Origin: Nitratidesulfovibrio sp.
GTDB taxonomy: Bacteria; Desulfobacterota; Desulfovibrionia; Desulfovibrionales; Desulfovibrionaceae
NCBI RefSeq assembly: GCF_040373385.1
Contig: NZ_JBDXXH010000001.1
Location: forward strand, 135,191 to 199,190
Reading direction: 5' to 3'
DNA length: 64,000 nt
Shown piece after piece: positions 27,465-37,105 of this stretch; the first letter of the stretch is position 1; every line of letters begins with the position of its first letter. The position numbers were made by a program, and so were the translations under genes. The notes under the pieces were generated by a model. That model saw only the letters and a program-made list of their open reading frames with translations, did not search any database and had not been told where the DNA came from.

Positions 27465-28562
27465 TTACACGCGCAGCTCGCGCCGGGCCACCACGTAGCG
27501 GTCAAGCCCGGCCAGATCCTGGCGCACATCCACCTCGGCCCACAGCCGGGCGAACGGGTGGAACAGGTCGGCCACGGCCTGCCCCTGCGCGCAGCCGAAC
27601 TCCATCAGGAACAGCCCGCCGGGTCGCAGTACCCGGCCCGCCTCGGCCACCAGCACCCGGGCGTGGCCCAGCCCGTCCGCCCGGCCCTGCCTGGCGGCGG
27701 TTTCGTCCAGTCCCCCGCCCGCGCAGGGAACAAGGGCGGTTCGCGGTTCGCGGTCGCGCACTTCCGGGGTCAGGCCCGCATGCTCGGCCTCGCTGACGTA
27801 GGGAGGGTTGGAGACCAGCAGATCCAGCGAACCATCCCGAAACAGGGGGCGGGTGAAGTCCGCCAGCACCGGCTGGCAGCGGATGAAGGCCGCCCGGCGA
27901 GCGGCGGCCGGGGCACAGTGGCCGGGGTGCGTCCCGTCAGGTTGCATGGCCCCGCCGAGGTGGATGACGATGTTGCGCGCGGCCACGGCCAGCGCATCCG
28001 GCGAAATGTCGCAGGCCATGCCCGAAATATCGTCCCGCTCGGCGCACAGGGTAGCGGCGATGCACCCCGTGCCGGTGCCGCAGTCGGCAAAGCGCGCCCC
28101 GTGCGGGGCCAGCGCAAGGGCGGTTTCCACCAGCAGCTCCGTTTCGGGCCGGGGGATCAGCGTGGCCGGGGTGACCAGAAAGTCGCGCCCGTAGAATTCC
28201 CGCTCGCCTAGGATGTGCGCCGTGGGTTCCCCGGCGGCGCGGCGGTCCAGCAGGGCGGCGGCGCATGTCAACGCGTCCACGGGAACCGGCGCGGCGGGGT
28301 GCAGGGCCAGGCGCAGCAACAGATCCTGCCGGGGCAGGCCCAGCGCTTGCGCCACGAACAGTTCCGCCGTCAGGCGCGGCGCATCGTCCCGTACCGAAGG
28401 CGAGGGGGTGTTCGCCAGAAGCGCGGCGGCAGCGCGTACCACCTCGCGCAGGCCCTGCGGCGCGGCAGCGGACAGTGCGGCGAGGGCGGCGCGGGCGGCG
28501 CGGGCGGCTGTCGCGTCCGGCCCGGCGGTGCCGGGTGATGTCTTGGGGCAATGGTCGCTCAT
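27465..28562 (-). CDS. prmC: Release factor glutamine methyltransferase PrmC/HemK
   Basis: 365 residues from the ATG at 28562; an ATG 56 codons upstream is in frame but its segment is not family-like. The N-terminal helical domain is extended by an alanine-rich stretch compared with the roughly 280-residue family norm, and an insertion follows the first SAM motif (HLGGAMQPDGTHPG). SAM-binding FADCGTGTGCIAA and the catalytic NPPY (VSNPPYVSE) are intact. Methylates the GGQ glutamine of release factors; its substrate gene prfA lies directly upstream. Confidence 0.92.
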   Translation of the reverse strand: MSDHCPKTSPGTAGPDATAARAARAALAALSAAAPQGLREVVRAAAALLANTPSPSVRDDAPRLTAELFVAQALGLPRQDLLLRLALHPAAPVPVDALTCAAALLDRRAAGEPTAHILGEREFYGRDFLVTPATLIPRPETELLVETALALAPHGARFADCGTGTGCIAATLCAERDDISGMACDISPDALAVAARNIVIHLGGAMQPDGTHPGHCAPAAARRAAFIRCQPVLADFTRPLFRDGSLDLLVSNPPYVSEAEHAGLTPEVRDREPRTALVPCAGGGLDETAARQGRADGLGHARVLVAEAGRVLRPGGLFLMEFGCAQGQAVADLFHPFARLWAEVDVRQDLAGLDRYVVARRELRV

Positions 28563-28735
28563 GGGGCCGAGCAGTAGCGCAGCCGGGGGCGCGCCGCAAG
28601 CGGTGGGTGCAGGCAACCCGCGAGAACTCCGCGCGTGCTGTGGCTGTCTGCACGCAGCAATCACAGGGGGAGGTGTCTGCACGTGAGGTTGTTCGACGCA
28701 GGGACGGAAACGCGCAACGGCGACGGACATGCGAA

Positions 28736-28763
28736 ACGGCCCGCCGCTTGCGCGACGGGCCGT
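28736..28763 (-). terminator. Hairpin between prfA and prmC
   Basis: ACGGCCCG(C)CGC / GCG(A)CGGGCCGT with one mismatch, 46 bases past the prfA stop; on the minus strand it is followed by TTCGC. Could partly terminate the prfA transcript before prmC. Confidence 0.55.
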
Positions 28764-28808
28764 CTTCCTCTGCTATCGTTTTCGTGCCCCTGACTCGGTG
28801 CCCGCAGG

Positions 28809-29882
<1,074 letters not shown>

Positions 29883-29885
29883 CCG

Positions 29886-30965
29886 TTACTCCGTTGCGGG
29901 GGCCTGATGGCGGTAGGCGGGCGCGCGCACCGTTGCCGGGGCGGCGTCTCCCAGGGCCTCGCGCAGGGCCACTATGGCGACCTCGAGTTGGTCTCGGTCG
30001 GGTTCATGGGTGGTCAGCATCTGCAGCAGCATGCCGGGGGCGCGCAGCGCCACGCCCAGCAGGCCGTCGCCAAGACGGGCGGCGTAGCGGATGGCCTCGT
30101 AGGCAAGCGCGCTGATGGGGACCATCAGCAGAAATTTGAACAGTACCGTCCCGGCGTGCTTGGTCACCGCGCCGTCCGGCGTCCACACCAGCAGCAGCAG
30201 CGGCACCAGCACCGCGTGCAGGATGATGGAAATGGACAGGACGAACAGCAGGAACGTGGTGCCGCAGCGCGGGTGCAGGCGGCTGTGAATGGCGGCGGTT
30301 TCGGGCGTCACGTCGCCGCGCGCCTCGAAGGCCCGGATCACCTTGTGCTCGGCCCCGTGGTACTGGAACACCCGGCGGATGTCCGGCAGGAACGAGATGG
30401 ACAGGATGTATCCGATGAAGATGGCGAACTTGAACAGGCCGTCCCAGGCATGGAACGACAGCCCTTCCACGTCGCCGCCAAGGCCCAGCCACTTCATGCC
30501 CAGCGAGAACATGTGCGGCAGCACCACGAACAGGCCAAGGGCCAGGGCCACCGACACCGCAAGGGTCAGGGCCAGGTGCCAGGGCTTCAGTTCTTCACCT
30601 GTTTCGCCTTGGGCGGCATGCTCGGCCGAGCGGTTCAGGGCCTTGATGCCGTTGACCAGGGTTTCCACCAGGGTGGGAAAACCGCGTACGAAGGGCCGCT
30701 TCAGCCAGTCTGCGGAGGACAGGGTGTACCACGGGCGGCTTTCGGCCAGAATTTCGCCGTCGGGCAGGCGTACCGCAAGGGCCAGCCGCTCGCCGTTGCG
30801 CATCATTACGCCTTCCATGACGGCCTGACCGCCAATGGCGCAGGGCGCGTCGGCGGCAAGGGACAACGCCGTGGGCAACGCACGGCAGGCGCGGCCCGAA
30901 TGCGAAAACGCCGCGCGGAGCGCGCCGGTCACGCCGGTGGCTCGTGTCCTGCCCATTGCGCCCAT
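29886..30965 (-). CDS. DUF1385 family membrane protein
   Basis: 359 residues from the ATG at 30965 (AAGGGG upstream). Contains the family hallmark IGGQAVMEGVMMRNGERLALAVR near residue 45 and several membrane helices (for example LALTLAVSVALALGLFVVL, TTFLLFVLSISIILHAVLVPLLLL). DUF1385 proteins have no settled biochemical role; the recurring order rpmE - DUF1385 - prfA - prmC seen here is widespread and hints at a link to translation or cell growth. Stop codon lies 3 bases before prfA. Confidence 0.85.
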   Translation of the reverse strand: MGAMGRTRATGVTGALRAAFSHSGRACRALPTALSLAADAPCAIGGQAVMEGVMMRNGERLALAVRLPDGEILAESRPWYTLSSADWLKRPFVRGFPTLVETLVNGIKALNRSAEHAAQGETGEELKPWHLALTLAVSVALALGLFVVLPHMFSLGMKWLGLGGDVEGLSFHAWDGLFKFAIFIGYILSISFLPDIRRVFQYHGAEHKVIRAFEARGDVTPETAAIHSRLHPRCGTTFLLFVLSISIILHAVLVPLLLLVWTPDGAVTKHAGTVLFKFLLMVPISALAYEAIRYAARLGDGLLGVALRAPGMLLQMLTTHEPDRDQLEVAIVALREALGDAAPATVRAPAYRHQAPATE

Positions 30966-31000
30966 GCTGAACCCCTTGCGGCTGATGGCAATGAAGATTT

Positions 31001-31029
31001 CTCCCCGGAGGGCGAACCCCTCCGGGGAG
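31001..31029 (-). terminator. Hairpin between rpmE and DUF1385 gene
   Basis: 11-bp inverted repeat CTCCCCGGAGG / CCTCCGGGGAG with a 7-base loop, 48 bases past the rpmE stop. No strong T-run follows on the minus strand, so read-through into the DUF1385 gene is likely. Confidence 0.45.
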
Positions 31030-31077
31030 GAAAAATCGACGTCGGCGCGCGCATGCACACCGCCCGAGGAAGGCAGG

Positions 31078-31293
31078 CTACTTGCCTTCGCCGAACTTGG
31101 CGTACTTCTTGCGGAAGCGGTCGATGCGGCCAGCGGTGTCAACAAAGCGCTGCTTGCCGGTGTAGAACGGGTGGCACTGCGAGCAGATTTCCACGTTCAC
31201 GACCTCGCCCTTGGTGGACAGGGCTTCGGCTTCGTAGCCGCACGCGCAGGTCATCTTGGCCTTGAACGTGTTGGGATGGATGTTTTCTTTCAT
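31078..31293 (-). CDS. rpmE: 50S ribosomal protein L31
   Basis: 71 residues, starting [20 protein letters not shown]. Cysteines C16, C18, C37 and C40 ([13 protein letters not shown]) give the zinc-binding C+ type, the form normally used when zinc is sufficient. GGAGTCCAAG precedes the ATG at 31293. It has its own promoter and heads the rpmE-DUF1385-prfA-prmC run. Confidence 0.96.
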   Translation of the reverse strand: MKENIHPNTFKAKMTCACGYEAEALSTKGEVVNVEICSQCHPFYTGKQRFVDTAGRIDRFRKKYAKFGEGK

Positions 31294-31327
31294 CTTGGAC
31301 TCCTCGTGGGGAAAATCGGAACGCAAG

Positions 31328-31356
31328 TTGATACGCCCATCTCCCCGTTTTGGCAA
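31328..31356 (-). promoter_or_regulatory. Promoter of rpmE
   Basis: Minus-strand TTGCCA (31351-31356), 17-base spacer, TATCAA (31328-31333), 35 bases upstream of the rpmE start codon. The rest of the gap to the divergent methyltransferase gene (31357-31707) shows only degenerate CGTGCC/TGCCGG repeats and no gene I trust. Confidence 0.6.
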
Positions 31357-31707
31357 GGCCCCCGATGCAACGGCGTTGCGGGCCGTCCGGGCCTCGTGTA
31401 GTCTGCCCATCGCTTGTGCCCCGTGCGTCGGGGCAGGGCGGGCAGGCGCAGGGAACAGGTATGCCGGGTGCGTGCCGCTGTCAAGGTTGCGGTGGCAGGC
31501 CCGTGGGGAATGGTCGAGATGGTCGGTGCCGTGTGGTGTTGTCCGGCATCCCTGCCCGCCACTCCTGCCTGCCGCGTCTGGCTGTCGCGCTCGCCGGTTG
31601 TGTTCGCCAGTTGTTCTTGCCGGTTGTTCCTGCCGGACGTGTCGATCCGGACTCCCTGTTCCACCCATGAATTTTTTCCGCGCGGCTGCGCGCGTGACGA
31701 GTTGCCC

Positions 31708-32625
31708 ATGTCCCGCATCCCTCATGCCCCTCCTGCGCCAGATGAACGAAAGGACCATGCCGTGGTTGGCCCATCCGAACCCGATGTCGTTGCGACGGCC
31801 CCGCGTCCCCGCCCCGCGCGCCCCCCGAAAAAGGAACGCGCCGACCATCTGGTGTACGAGGCCGGGCTGGCCGAAAGCCGCGAGCAGGCCAAGCGGCTGA
31901 TCATGGCCGGGCAGGTCGTGGTGTTGCCGCAGGGGGACGGCGACGGGGATGATGACGGCGCGGGCGTGCCGGATCTGGCCATGGCGCCCGAACGGGCCGT
32001 GAAGGTGGACAAGCCGGGGCACAAGTACCCGGTGACGACGCGCTTCGAGCTTTACGGGCGCGAGCGCTTCGTCTCGCGCGGGGCGTACAAGCTGCTGACC
32101 GCCATCGAGTATTTCGGGCTGGACGTGACCGGCTTCGTCTGTCTGGACGCCGGGGCGTCCACAGGGGGCTTCACCGATTGCCTGCTCCAGCACGGGGCCG
32201 CGCGGGTGTATGCCGTGGACGTGGGGCACAACCAGTTGCACGAGCGGCTGCGGGCAGACGCACGGGTGGTATCGCACGAGCACACCAACCTGCGCACCGC
32301 GCCGCCGGAGCTGCTGCCGGAGCCGGTGGACCTGGTGGTGGCGGACGTGTCGTTCATCTCGCTGACGCTGGTGCTGGCGCCGTGCCTGCAATGGCTGAAG
32401 CCGGGCGGGCGGGTGGTGGCGCTGGTGAAGCCGCAGTTCGAGGTGGGACCGGGCCAGACCGAGAAGGGCGTGGTGCGCGACCCGGCCCTGCGGCAGGCCG
32501 CCGTGGACAAGGTGGTGGCGTACTGCCGCGATGCGCTGGGGCTGGACCTGGAGGGCGTGGTGCCCTCTGCCATTACCGGCCCCAAGGGCAATCAGGAATA
32601 TCTGGCGGCGTTCCGGCGGCGGTAG
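31708..32625 (+). CDS. TlyA family rRNA methyltransferase (S4 plus FtsJ-like domain)
   Basis: 305 residues from ATG at 31708. A proline-rich N-terminus is followed by an S4 RNA-binding domain ([21 protein letters not shown], then VVVLPQGDG) with a short Asp/Gly-rich insertion, and an FtsJ/RrmJ-type methyltransferase fold with SAM motif [16 protein letters not shown] and [11 protein letters not shown]. TlyA proteins 2'-O-methylate rRNA in mycobacteria; the old name haemolysin is misleading. Single gene, divergent from rpmE. Start is uncertain; upstream frame is open but unlike the family. Confidence 0.85.
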   Translation: MSRIPHAPPAPDERKDHAVVGPSEPDVVATAPRPRPARPPKKERADHLVYEAGLAESREQAKRLIMAGQVVVLPQGDGDGDDDGAGVPDLAMAPERAVKVDKPGHKYPVTTRFELYGRERFVSRGAYKLLTAIEYFGLDVTGFVCLDAGASTGGFTDCLLQHGAARVYAVDVGHNQLHERLRADARVVSHEHTNLRTAPPELLPEPVDLVVADVSFISLTLVLAPCLQWLKPGGRVVALVKPQFEVGPGQTEKGVVRDPALRQAAVDKVVAYCRDALGLDLEGVVPSAITGPKGNQEYLAAFRRR

Positions 32626-32667
32626 GTGGTTGTAGTGTGCGAGTGCGGTCGGTCTAACGGAGGGGGT

Positions 32668-33372
32668 ATGAAGGATAAATTTGCAAAGTTAAGTGGGCAT
32701 GCTGATGAGTTGCTGAATGTTTTGTTTTCTGTGAAGTGGCAGTACTATTTTCTTGAAACGATGATTGATGATGAGTCTTTTTTGTCAAATATTTTTGGTG
32801 ATTCCGTGTTGGCTTTTTCGGTGCTTCGACAAAAGCTTTATTTTACATTTATACATGATGTCGCAACGGTGTGTTTTGATGAATCGCAAGGGAAAAGTAT
32901 TGGATTAGTTAAGATTATTAATGATATTTCAGATGTTCAAATGAGAATGTTTTTGCGTGAAAAGTATTCATCAAATTGCAAAATAAACTATTGTGGAGAC
33001 TGTATTGAACATATATCTGATAATAGTCGAATTGAGGAGTATTTATATAATGAAAACATTAGAAATTTTGATGAAAAATATACATGGTTGATAAAAGAAT
33101 GGATGTGTTTTGTTGATAAGTATAGGAAAAAATTTAGATTTATACGCGATAAGGTGACTGCACATAAAGAGTTGGAGTTCAATGATGGGGTGTATCTCCC
33201 CGTTGATGTAAAAAAGAACAGTATTCCTTGGGTGGAAGTGAAGCAATGTGTGCAGGAATTGCAGGAGATTGTTGATTGTGTCCGTGCTTTGGTGTGTAAT
33301 AGTTCTTTTCAATGGGATAGTTTCGATGATCCAGCGAAGCGTTCTGTCGCATCGTTTCTGCGTGTAATATGA
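32668..33372 (+). CDS. AT-rich HEPN-like (AbiU2-type) protein, probably acquired
   Basis: 234 residues from ATG at 32668, set by ACGGAGGGGGT just upstream. Base composition is wholly unlike the neighbours: bases 32761-32820 hold only 20 G/C of 60. The protein is helical and hydrophilic with no membrane span. [15 protein letters not shown] gives R160 and H166 in R-x5-H spacing, the ribonuclease motif of HEPN domains, and the wording resembles AbiU2-type abortive-infection proteins. No MNT nucleotidyltransferase antitoxin gene is next to it. It follows the methyltransferase gene by 42 bases and is closed by a terminator. HEPN assignment is by motif only; without a search it must be called tentative. 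Confidence 0.6.
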   Translation: MKDKFAKLSGHADELLNVLFSVKWQYYFLETMIDDESFLSNIFGDSVLAFSVLRQKLYFTFIHDVATVCFDESQGKSIGLVKIINDISDVQMRMFLREKYSSNCKINYCGDCIEHISDNSRIEEYLYNENIRNFDEKYTWLIKEWMCFVDKYRKKFRFIRDKVTAHKELEFNDGVYLPVDVKKNSIPWVEVKQCVQELQEIVDCVRALVCNSSFQWDSFDDPAKRSVASFLRVI

Positions 33373-33398
33373 TTCTGTTAAGGTGGTTTGGAAAGAAT

Positions 33399-33428
33399 AT
33401 CCCCCGGACGGCGAGCCATCCGGGGGAT
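33399..33428 (+). terminator. Terminator after the AT-rich gene (bidirectional)
   Basis: Perfect 10-bp stem ATCCCCCGGA / TCCGGGGGAT, followed on the plus strand by GTTCTGTTCTTT and on the minus strand by ATTCTTTCC, so it could also stop transcripts arriving from gap. Confidence 0.75.
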
Positions 33429-33525
33429 GTTCTGTTCTTTATGTCCCGCGACGGTCTTCCGACGCGGGGGGCTGGTGCGGGCGCGATGTACGGGATTACG
33501 AGTTAGCCCGGCGGCAAAAGGCGGC

Positions 33526-33576
33526 AGCCGTTAGGTGAGCGCAACACGCGAACCTTACGGATGGCGACCGCAGCGC
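33526..33576. repeat. Dispersed ~47-bp repeat, copy A
   Basis: AGCCGTTAGGTGAG ... CGAACCTTACGGAT ... GACCGCAGCGC. The reverse complement of the same sequence, with a few changes in the centre, lies at 59753-59799 inside the second MITE-like element. Confidence 0.7.
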
Positions 33577-33630
33577 GCGGATCCCGTCGGCAGCGTGGCC
33601 GCGATACGCAGGGCCAAGCTTGTATCCGGC

Positions 33631-34647
33631 CTACAATCCCTTTTTCGCCATCAACGCCGCCAGATCCGCCACACGGCAGGAATAGCCCCACTCGTTGTCG
33701 TACCATGCCAGCACCTTGGCCATGTCGCCGTTCATCACGGTGGTGAACTCGGCATCCACGATGCTGGAATGCGGGTCGGCGATGAAGTCGGACGACACCA
33801 GCGGCTTTTCGCAATAGGCCATGATGCCCTTCAGCGGCCCTTCGGCAGCGGCCTTCAGGGTGGCGCGCAGCTCGTCGGTGGTGGTGGGCCTTTCAAGCTC
33901 GGCCACGAAGTCCACGATGGATACCGTGGCCGTGGGCACGCGCAGGCTGATGCCGTCGAACTTGCCCTTCATTTCGGGGATGACCTTGGCCACGGCCTTG
34001 GCCGCCCCGGTGGAGGTGGGGATGATGTTCTGCGCGGCGGCACGGGCGCGGCGCAGGTCCTTGTGGGGCAGGTCCAGGATGCGCTGGTCGTTGGTGTACG
34101 AGTGCACCGTGGTCAGCACGCCCTTGACGATGCCGAAGGCCTTGTGCAGCGCCAGGGTGACCGGGGCCAGGCAGTTGGTGGTGCACGAGGCGTTGGAGAC
34201 CACGTGGTGCTTTTCCGGGTCGTAGTCCGCGTCGTTGACGCCAAGCACGATGGTCAGGTCTTCTTCCTTGGCGGGCGCGGTGATGATCACCTTCTTGGCC
34301 CCGGCGTCGATGTGCGCCCGGCACTGCGGCCCGGTGCGGAAGATGCCCGTGGATTCGATGACGATGTCAACGCCCAGGTCGCGCCAGGGCAGCACCTTGG
34401 GGTCGCGCTCGGCATAGTTGCGCACCACCCAGTCGCCCACGTGAATGTTGCCGTCCTTCACCTCGGCGTCCGCCTTCAGGCGGCCGTAGCAGGTGTCGAA
34501 CTGCAACAGGTGCACGTTGGTGGCCACGTCGTACAGGTCGTTGACGGCCACCACTTCCATGGTATCGGGGTATCGGTCCAGGATGGCCTTGAACACCTGA
34601 CGGCCTATCCGCCCGAACCCGTTGATGGCAATGCGGAGTTTGGTCAT
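33631..34647 (-). CDS. gap: Glyceraldehyde-3-phosphate dehydrogenase, type I
   Basis: 338 residues. NAD-binding [14 protein letters not shown] at the N-terminus; catalytic cysteine motif [12 protein letters not shown] near residue 150; C-terminal [15 protein letters not shown]. Phosphorylating glycolytic/gluconeogenic enzyme. The ATG at 34647 has GTAGGAGAA upstream and lies 11 bases past the stop of a GAF-domain gene, so the two are almost certainly co-transcribed. No odd residues in the active site. Confidence 0.97.
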   Translation of the reverse strand: MTKLRIAINGFGRIGRQVFKAILDRYPDTMEVVAVNDLYDVATNVHLLQFDTCYGRLKADAEVKDGNIHVGDWVVRNYAERDPKVLPWRDLGVDIVIESTGIFRTGPQCRAHIDAGAKKVIITAPAKEEDLTIVLGVNDADYDPEKHHVVSNASCTTNCLAPVTLALHKAFGIVKGVLTTVHSYTNDQRILDLPHKDLRRARAAAQNIIPTSTGAAKAVAKVIPEMKGKFDGISLRVPTATVSIVDFVAELERPTTTDELRATLKAAAEGPLKGIMAYCEKPLVSSDFIADPHSSIVDAEFTTVMNGDMAKVLAWYDNEWGYSCRVADLAALMAKKGL

Positions 34648-34658
34648 CGGGGGTTCTC

Positions 34659-35222
34659 CTACAGTTCGTGGATGGTGTTGTTGTACGCGGTGAGCAACTC
34701 GTAGTCGGTCTTCAGCGCCTGGTGCATGCGCGCGTTCTCGATGGCGATGGCGCTGAGGTTGGCGATGGCACCGGCGAATTCCACTTCTTCTTCGGTAAAG
34801 TTGCGGGCAACGGCGGAATAGACGCGCAGCGAACCGATGGCCTTGCCCTCCACCAGCAGGGGCAGCACCAGGATGGACACCAGCCCTTCGGCGCGGGCGG
34901 CTTCCGGATACTGGAAGCGCGGGTCGGTGGCCACGTCCTGGATGTGCACCACGTTGCCTGCCAGCACCTCGCGGTCAAGGCCGCTCTTGGCGATTTCGAT
35001 GGGGCCCTTGCGCAGATACCCCTTGCTCAGCCCCCATGCGGCGCTGGCCAGCAGGGTGGTGCCGCGCCGGTCGATGAGCCGCAGGGTGCAGGCCTTGGCG
35101 TCCATCGCCCCGGTCACCAGCTTGGCGATGGTGTCGAGCACGGTGGTTGGTTCAAGGCTGGAATTGATGACGCGCACAAGGTCGTAGAGGGTGCGGTAAT
35201 AGGTGTGTTCGCGTTCGCCCAT
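34659..35222 (-). CDS. GAF domain protein
   Basis: 187 residues from ATG at 35222 (GGAGGCCACGCC upstream), essentially a single GAF domain at about 15-170 ([23 protein letters not shown] ... [20 protein letters not shown]) followed by a short helix. There is no attached kinase, cyclase or other output domain, so it probably senses a small molecule or redox state and acts on a partner. Its position 11 bases upstream of gap suggests a link to central carbon metabolism; this is inference from context. Confidence 0.82.
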   Translation of the reverse strand: MGEREHTYYRTLYDLVRVINSSLEPTTVLDTIAKLVTGAMDAKACTLRLIDRRGTTLLASAAWGLSKGYLRKGPIEIAKSGLDREVLAGNVVHIQDVATDPRFQYPEAARAEGLVSILVLPLLVEGKAIGSLRVYSAVARNFTEEEVEFAGAIANLSAIAIENARMHQALKTDYELLTAYNNTIHEL

Positions 35223-35611
35223 GGCGTGGCCTCCGGGGGTTGGGGTTGCGGTGGACGTGCGGCGATCGGGACACGACGCTGGGGCGGGTGGGCGCTGTGG
35301 CCCGTCGCAAGCCAGCCGTCCGGGGCGCGACGCCTCGGTCCTTGCCGCGCTGGATGTGGGCCGCATGAATGCCGGCCATTGCGTTCGGCCTCATGAATCC
35401 GCCACGTGGCGGTGCCGGGCGGCGGCGCGCGATGCCTGCCGGAAAGCCCGGTTCATGGCATTCTATATCCATTCGGGAGAAAAGGCACAAGCGAAGAGGC
35501 CACTCCCGCCGGGGAAGGGCGTGGCGAGGGGAGGGGCGAAGGGAACGGCGCGGCGGAAATGGCGGGTGGCCGAATTGGTCGAACTGGCCGAACTGGCCGA
35601 GTTACGCGAAT
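35223..35611. other. Intergenic region with degenerate GAACTGGCC repeats
   Basis: No gene seen. From about 35575 the sequence is a run of 9-base units (GAACTGGCC, GAGTTGGCC, GACTCGGCC) that passes into the long palindrome at 35612-35654 and then GGGCAGACGG / GGGCAGGC units up to about 35705. Confidence 0.55.
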
Positions 35612-35654
35612 GGGCCGAGTTGGCCGACTCGGCCCGAGTCGGCCAACTCGGCCC
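35612..35654. repeat. 43-bp near-perfect palindrome
   Basis: Arms of 21 bases, GGGCCGAGTTGGCCGACTCGG (35612-35632, last base omitted from motif comparison unnecessary) and its exact complement at 35634-35654, with a single base between. It starts 63 bases past the mntP stop and could form a long RNA hairpin or a cruciform. Confidence 0.8.
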
Positions 35655-35716
35655 GAGTCGGGCAGACGGGTCGGACGGGCAGGCGGGGCAGACGGGGCAG
35701 GCGGCTGCGTCCGTCG

Positions 35717-36292
35717 TTACCCGAACACGCCGTGGTCGTGCAGGATGCGCAGCCCGATGGCGATGAGCACGCCGCCGCCCGCCAGCGCTGCCCGGTGCCC
35801 CAGGCGGCTGGCGTTGGCCAGCACGCGCCCCAGGTGCAGCCCACCGGCGGTAAAGCCCGCGCACACCACGCCGATGACCACGGCAGGCGTCCAGATGGAA
35901 AGCCCGAGGATGGACAGCGAAAGACCCACGGCCAGCGCGTCGATGCTGGTGGCCACGGACAGCACCAGCAGGGTCATGCCGCGCGTGGGATCACACTTGC
36001 AGTCGGCGCCCTCGTCGTCGCCCGCCAGGGCTTCGCGCATCATGCGCACACCGATGAAGACCAGCAGGCCAAAGGCCAGCCAGTGGTCCCATGCTTCTAT
36101 GTAGTCGCGCACGGTAAGGCCCAGCGCCCACCCGGCCACGGGCATCAGCGCCTGGAACAGGCCGAAATGGAACGACAGGCGAAAGGTCTGGCGCGGCGAG
36201 ACGCAGCGCAACTGCACTCCGGTGGCAACGGACACGGCAAAGGCATCCATGGCAAGGGCCACGGCAAGGGCCAGCAATTCGATGACGGTCAT
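35717..36292 (-). CDS. mntP: Manganese efflux pump MntP
   Basis: 191 residues with six predicted membrane helices. The two conserved Asp-bearing motifs are present: AMDAFAVSVATG in helix 1 and ATSIDALAVGLSL in helix 4, the pattern of the MntP/DUF204 family that exports Mn2+. Starts MTVIELLALAVALAMDAF at 36292. A MarR regulator lies upstream in the same direction, but the space between them is filled by a MITE-like element that carries its own outward promoter (36326-36354), so control of mntP may have been rewired. Confidence 0.9.
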   Translation of the reverse strand: MTVIELLALAVALAMDAFAVSVATGVQLRCVSPRQTFRLSFHFGLFQALMPVAGWALGLTVRDYIEAWDHWLAFGLLVFIGVRMMREALAGDDEGADCKCDPTRGMTLLVLSVATSIDALAVGLSLSILGLSIWTPAVVIGVVCAGFTAGGLHLGRVLANASRLGHRAALAGGGVLIAIGLRILHDHGVFG

Positions 36293-36309
36293 GGGGTGTC
36301 CGGTGGCGT

Positions 36310-36458
36310 TAGGGGCTGTTTCGAAATTGTCCTTTCGTCCGCTGGCGGCGTCAAACTTCGCCTGCCATTACGATCAAATACCAGAAGAGTATATTTCCTC
36401 ATGGCAGGCTCGTTTTTCTTGCCAGCGAACGAAAAACCTAATTTGGAAACCCCCCCTA
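36310..36458. mobile_element. MITE-like element, copy 1
   Basis: About 149 bp with imperfect inverted ends of about 36 bp: left AGGGGCTGTTTCGAAATTG..., right end complement AGGGGGGGTTTCCAAATTA..., both reaching GCTGGC inside. Contains no gene. The left end follows TTA and the right end is followed by TAG; the bases at the right end supply the TAG stop codon of the marR gene. The internal part matches the element at 59671-59869. Confidence 0.75.
36326..36354 (-). promoter_or_regulatory. mntP: Outward promoter inside MITE copy 1, facing mntP
   Basis: Minus-strand TTGACG (36349-36354), 17-base spacer, GACAAT (36326-36331), about 34 bases upstream of the mntP start codon. The -10 box lies in the terminal inverted repeat. 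Confidence 0.5.
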
Positions 36459-36872
36459 GAACGAGGCGTTCATGGTTTCCAGGCAGTGCAGCAGGGCCGC
36501 CTTCTGCTCGGCGGTCAGGTCGGCGGTCAGGTCGTCGGTCAGGCGGCGGTGCAGCCGGTCGTGTTCCTCGTACTGCGTCTGGCCGCGTTCGGTCAGGGCC
36601 ACGAGAATGGACCGCCGGTCGTGCTCGTGCGGGCGGCGCACCACAAGCTGCTTGTCCTCCAGCCGGTCCACCAGCACGGTGAGCGTGCCGGTGGTCACCC
36701 CCATGCGCGCGGCCAGTTCCTTCATGGGCAGCGCGCCGTGGATGCCCAGAATTTCCAGCGTGTGCGTCTGGGGCAGGGTAAGCCCCTGCTCGCGCACCAC
36801 GTCGTGCTCCCAGGAGGAGAGCTTTTCGTAGAATTCCACGATGGCGTGGGTGAGCTTGCCGGTGTCGGACAT
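36456..36872 (-). CDS. MarR family transcriptional regulator
   Basis: 138 residues. Winged helix-turn-helix with PMKELAARMGVTTGTLTVLVDRLEDKQLV as recognition region and the wing RRPHEHDRRSILVALTERG. The stop codon TAG lies at the edge of the MITE-like element, so the last residues (ETMNASF) may have been changed by that insertion. Effector unknown; being next to mntP it could respond to metal or stress, but MarR proteins do not usually sense manganese. Confidence 0.85.
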   Translation of the reverse strand: MSDTGKLTHAIVEFYEKLSSWEHDVVREQGLTLPQTHTLEILGIHGALPMKELAARMGVTTGTLTVLVDRLEDKQLVVRRPHEHDRRSILVALTERGQTQYEEHDRLHRRLTDDLTADLTAEQKAALLHCLETMNASF

Positions 36873-37105
36873 GGCGGGCCTGTGTGCGGAGGGTGAACGC
36901 CGGAAGGGCGTAAGAGGAACGGCACCGCATGGAGGCGGTGGCGTGCCCGGTCCTTATAGCCACCCGGAGATGCGGGGGCAAGGGCGGCGAAGCTGGCGGC
37001 ATGCGCCGCTGGTATCGGTGGGGGGGCGGTGAGGTGCCCGGGCACGGGCGAACGGGGCAGTGAAAGGGTACGCTTGCCGGTGGCTTGCCGATGTTCGGCC
37101 TTCCG

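Noticed and set aside
32668..33372. AT-rich gene as a sequencing contaminant or vector piece
   Set aside because: It is joined to native-looking flanks, has its own ribosome site and shares a terminator of local composition; acquisition is simpler.
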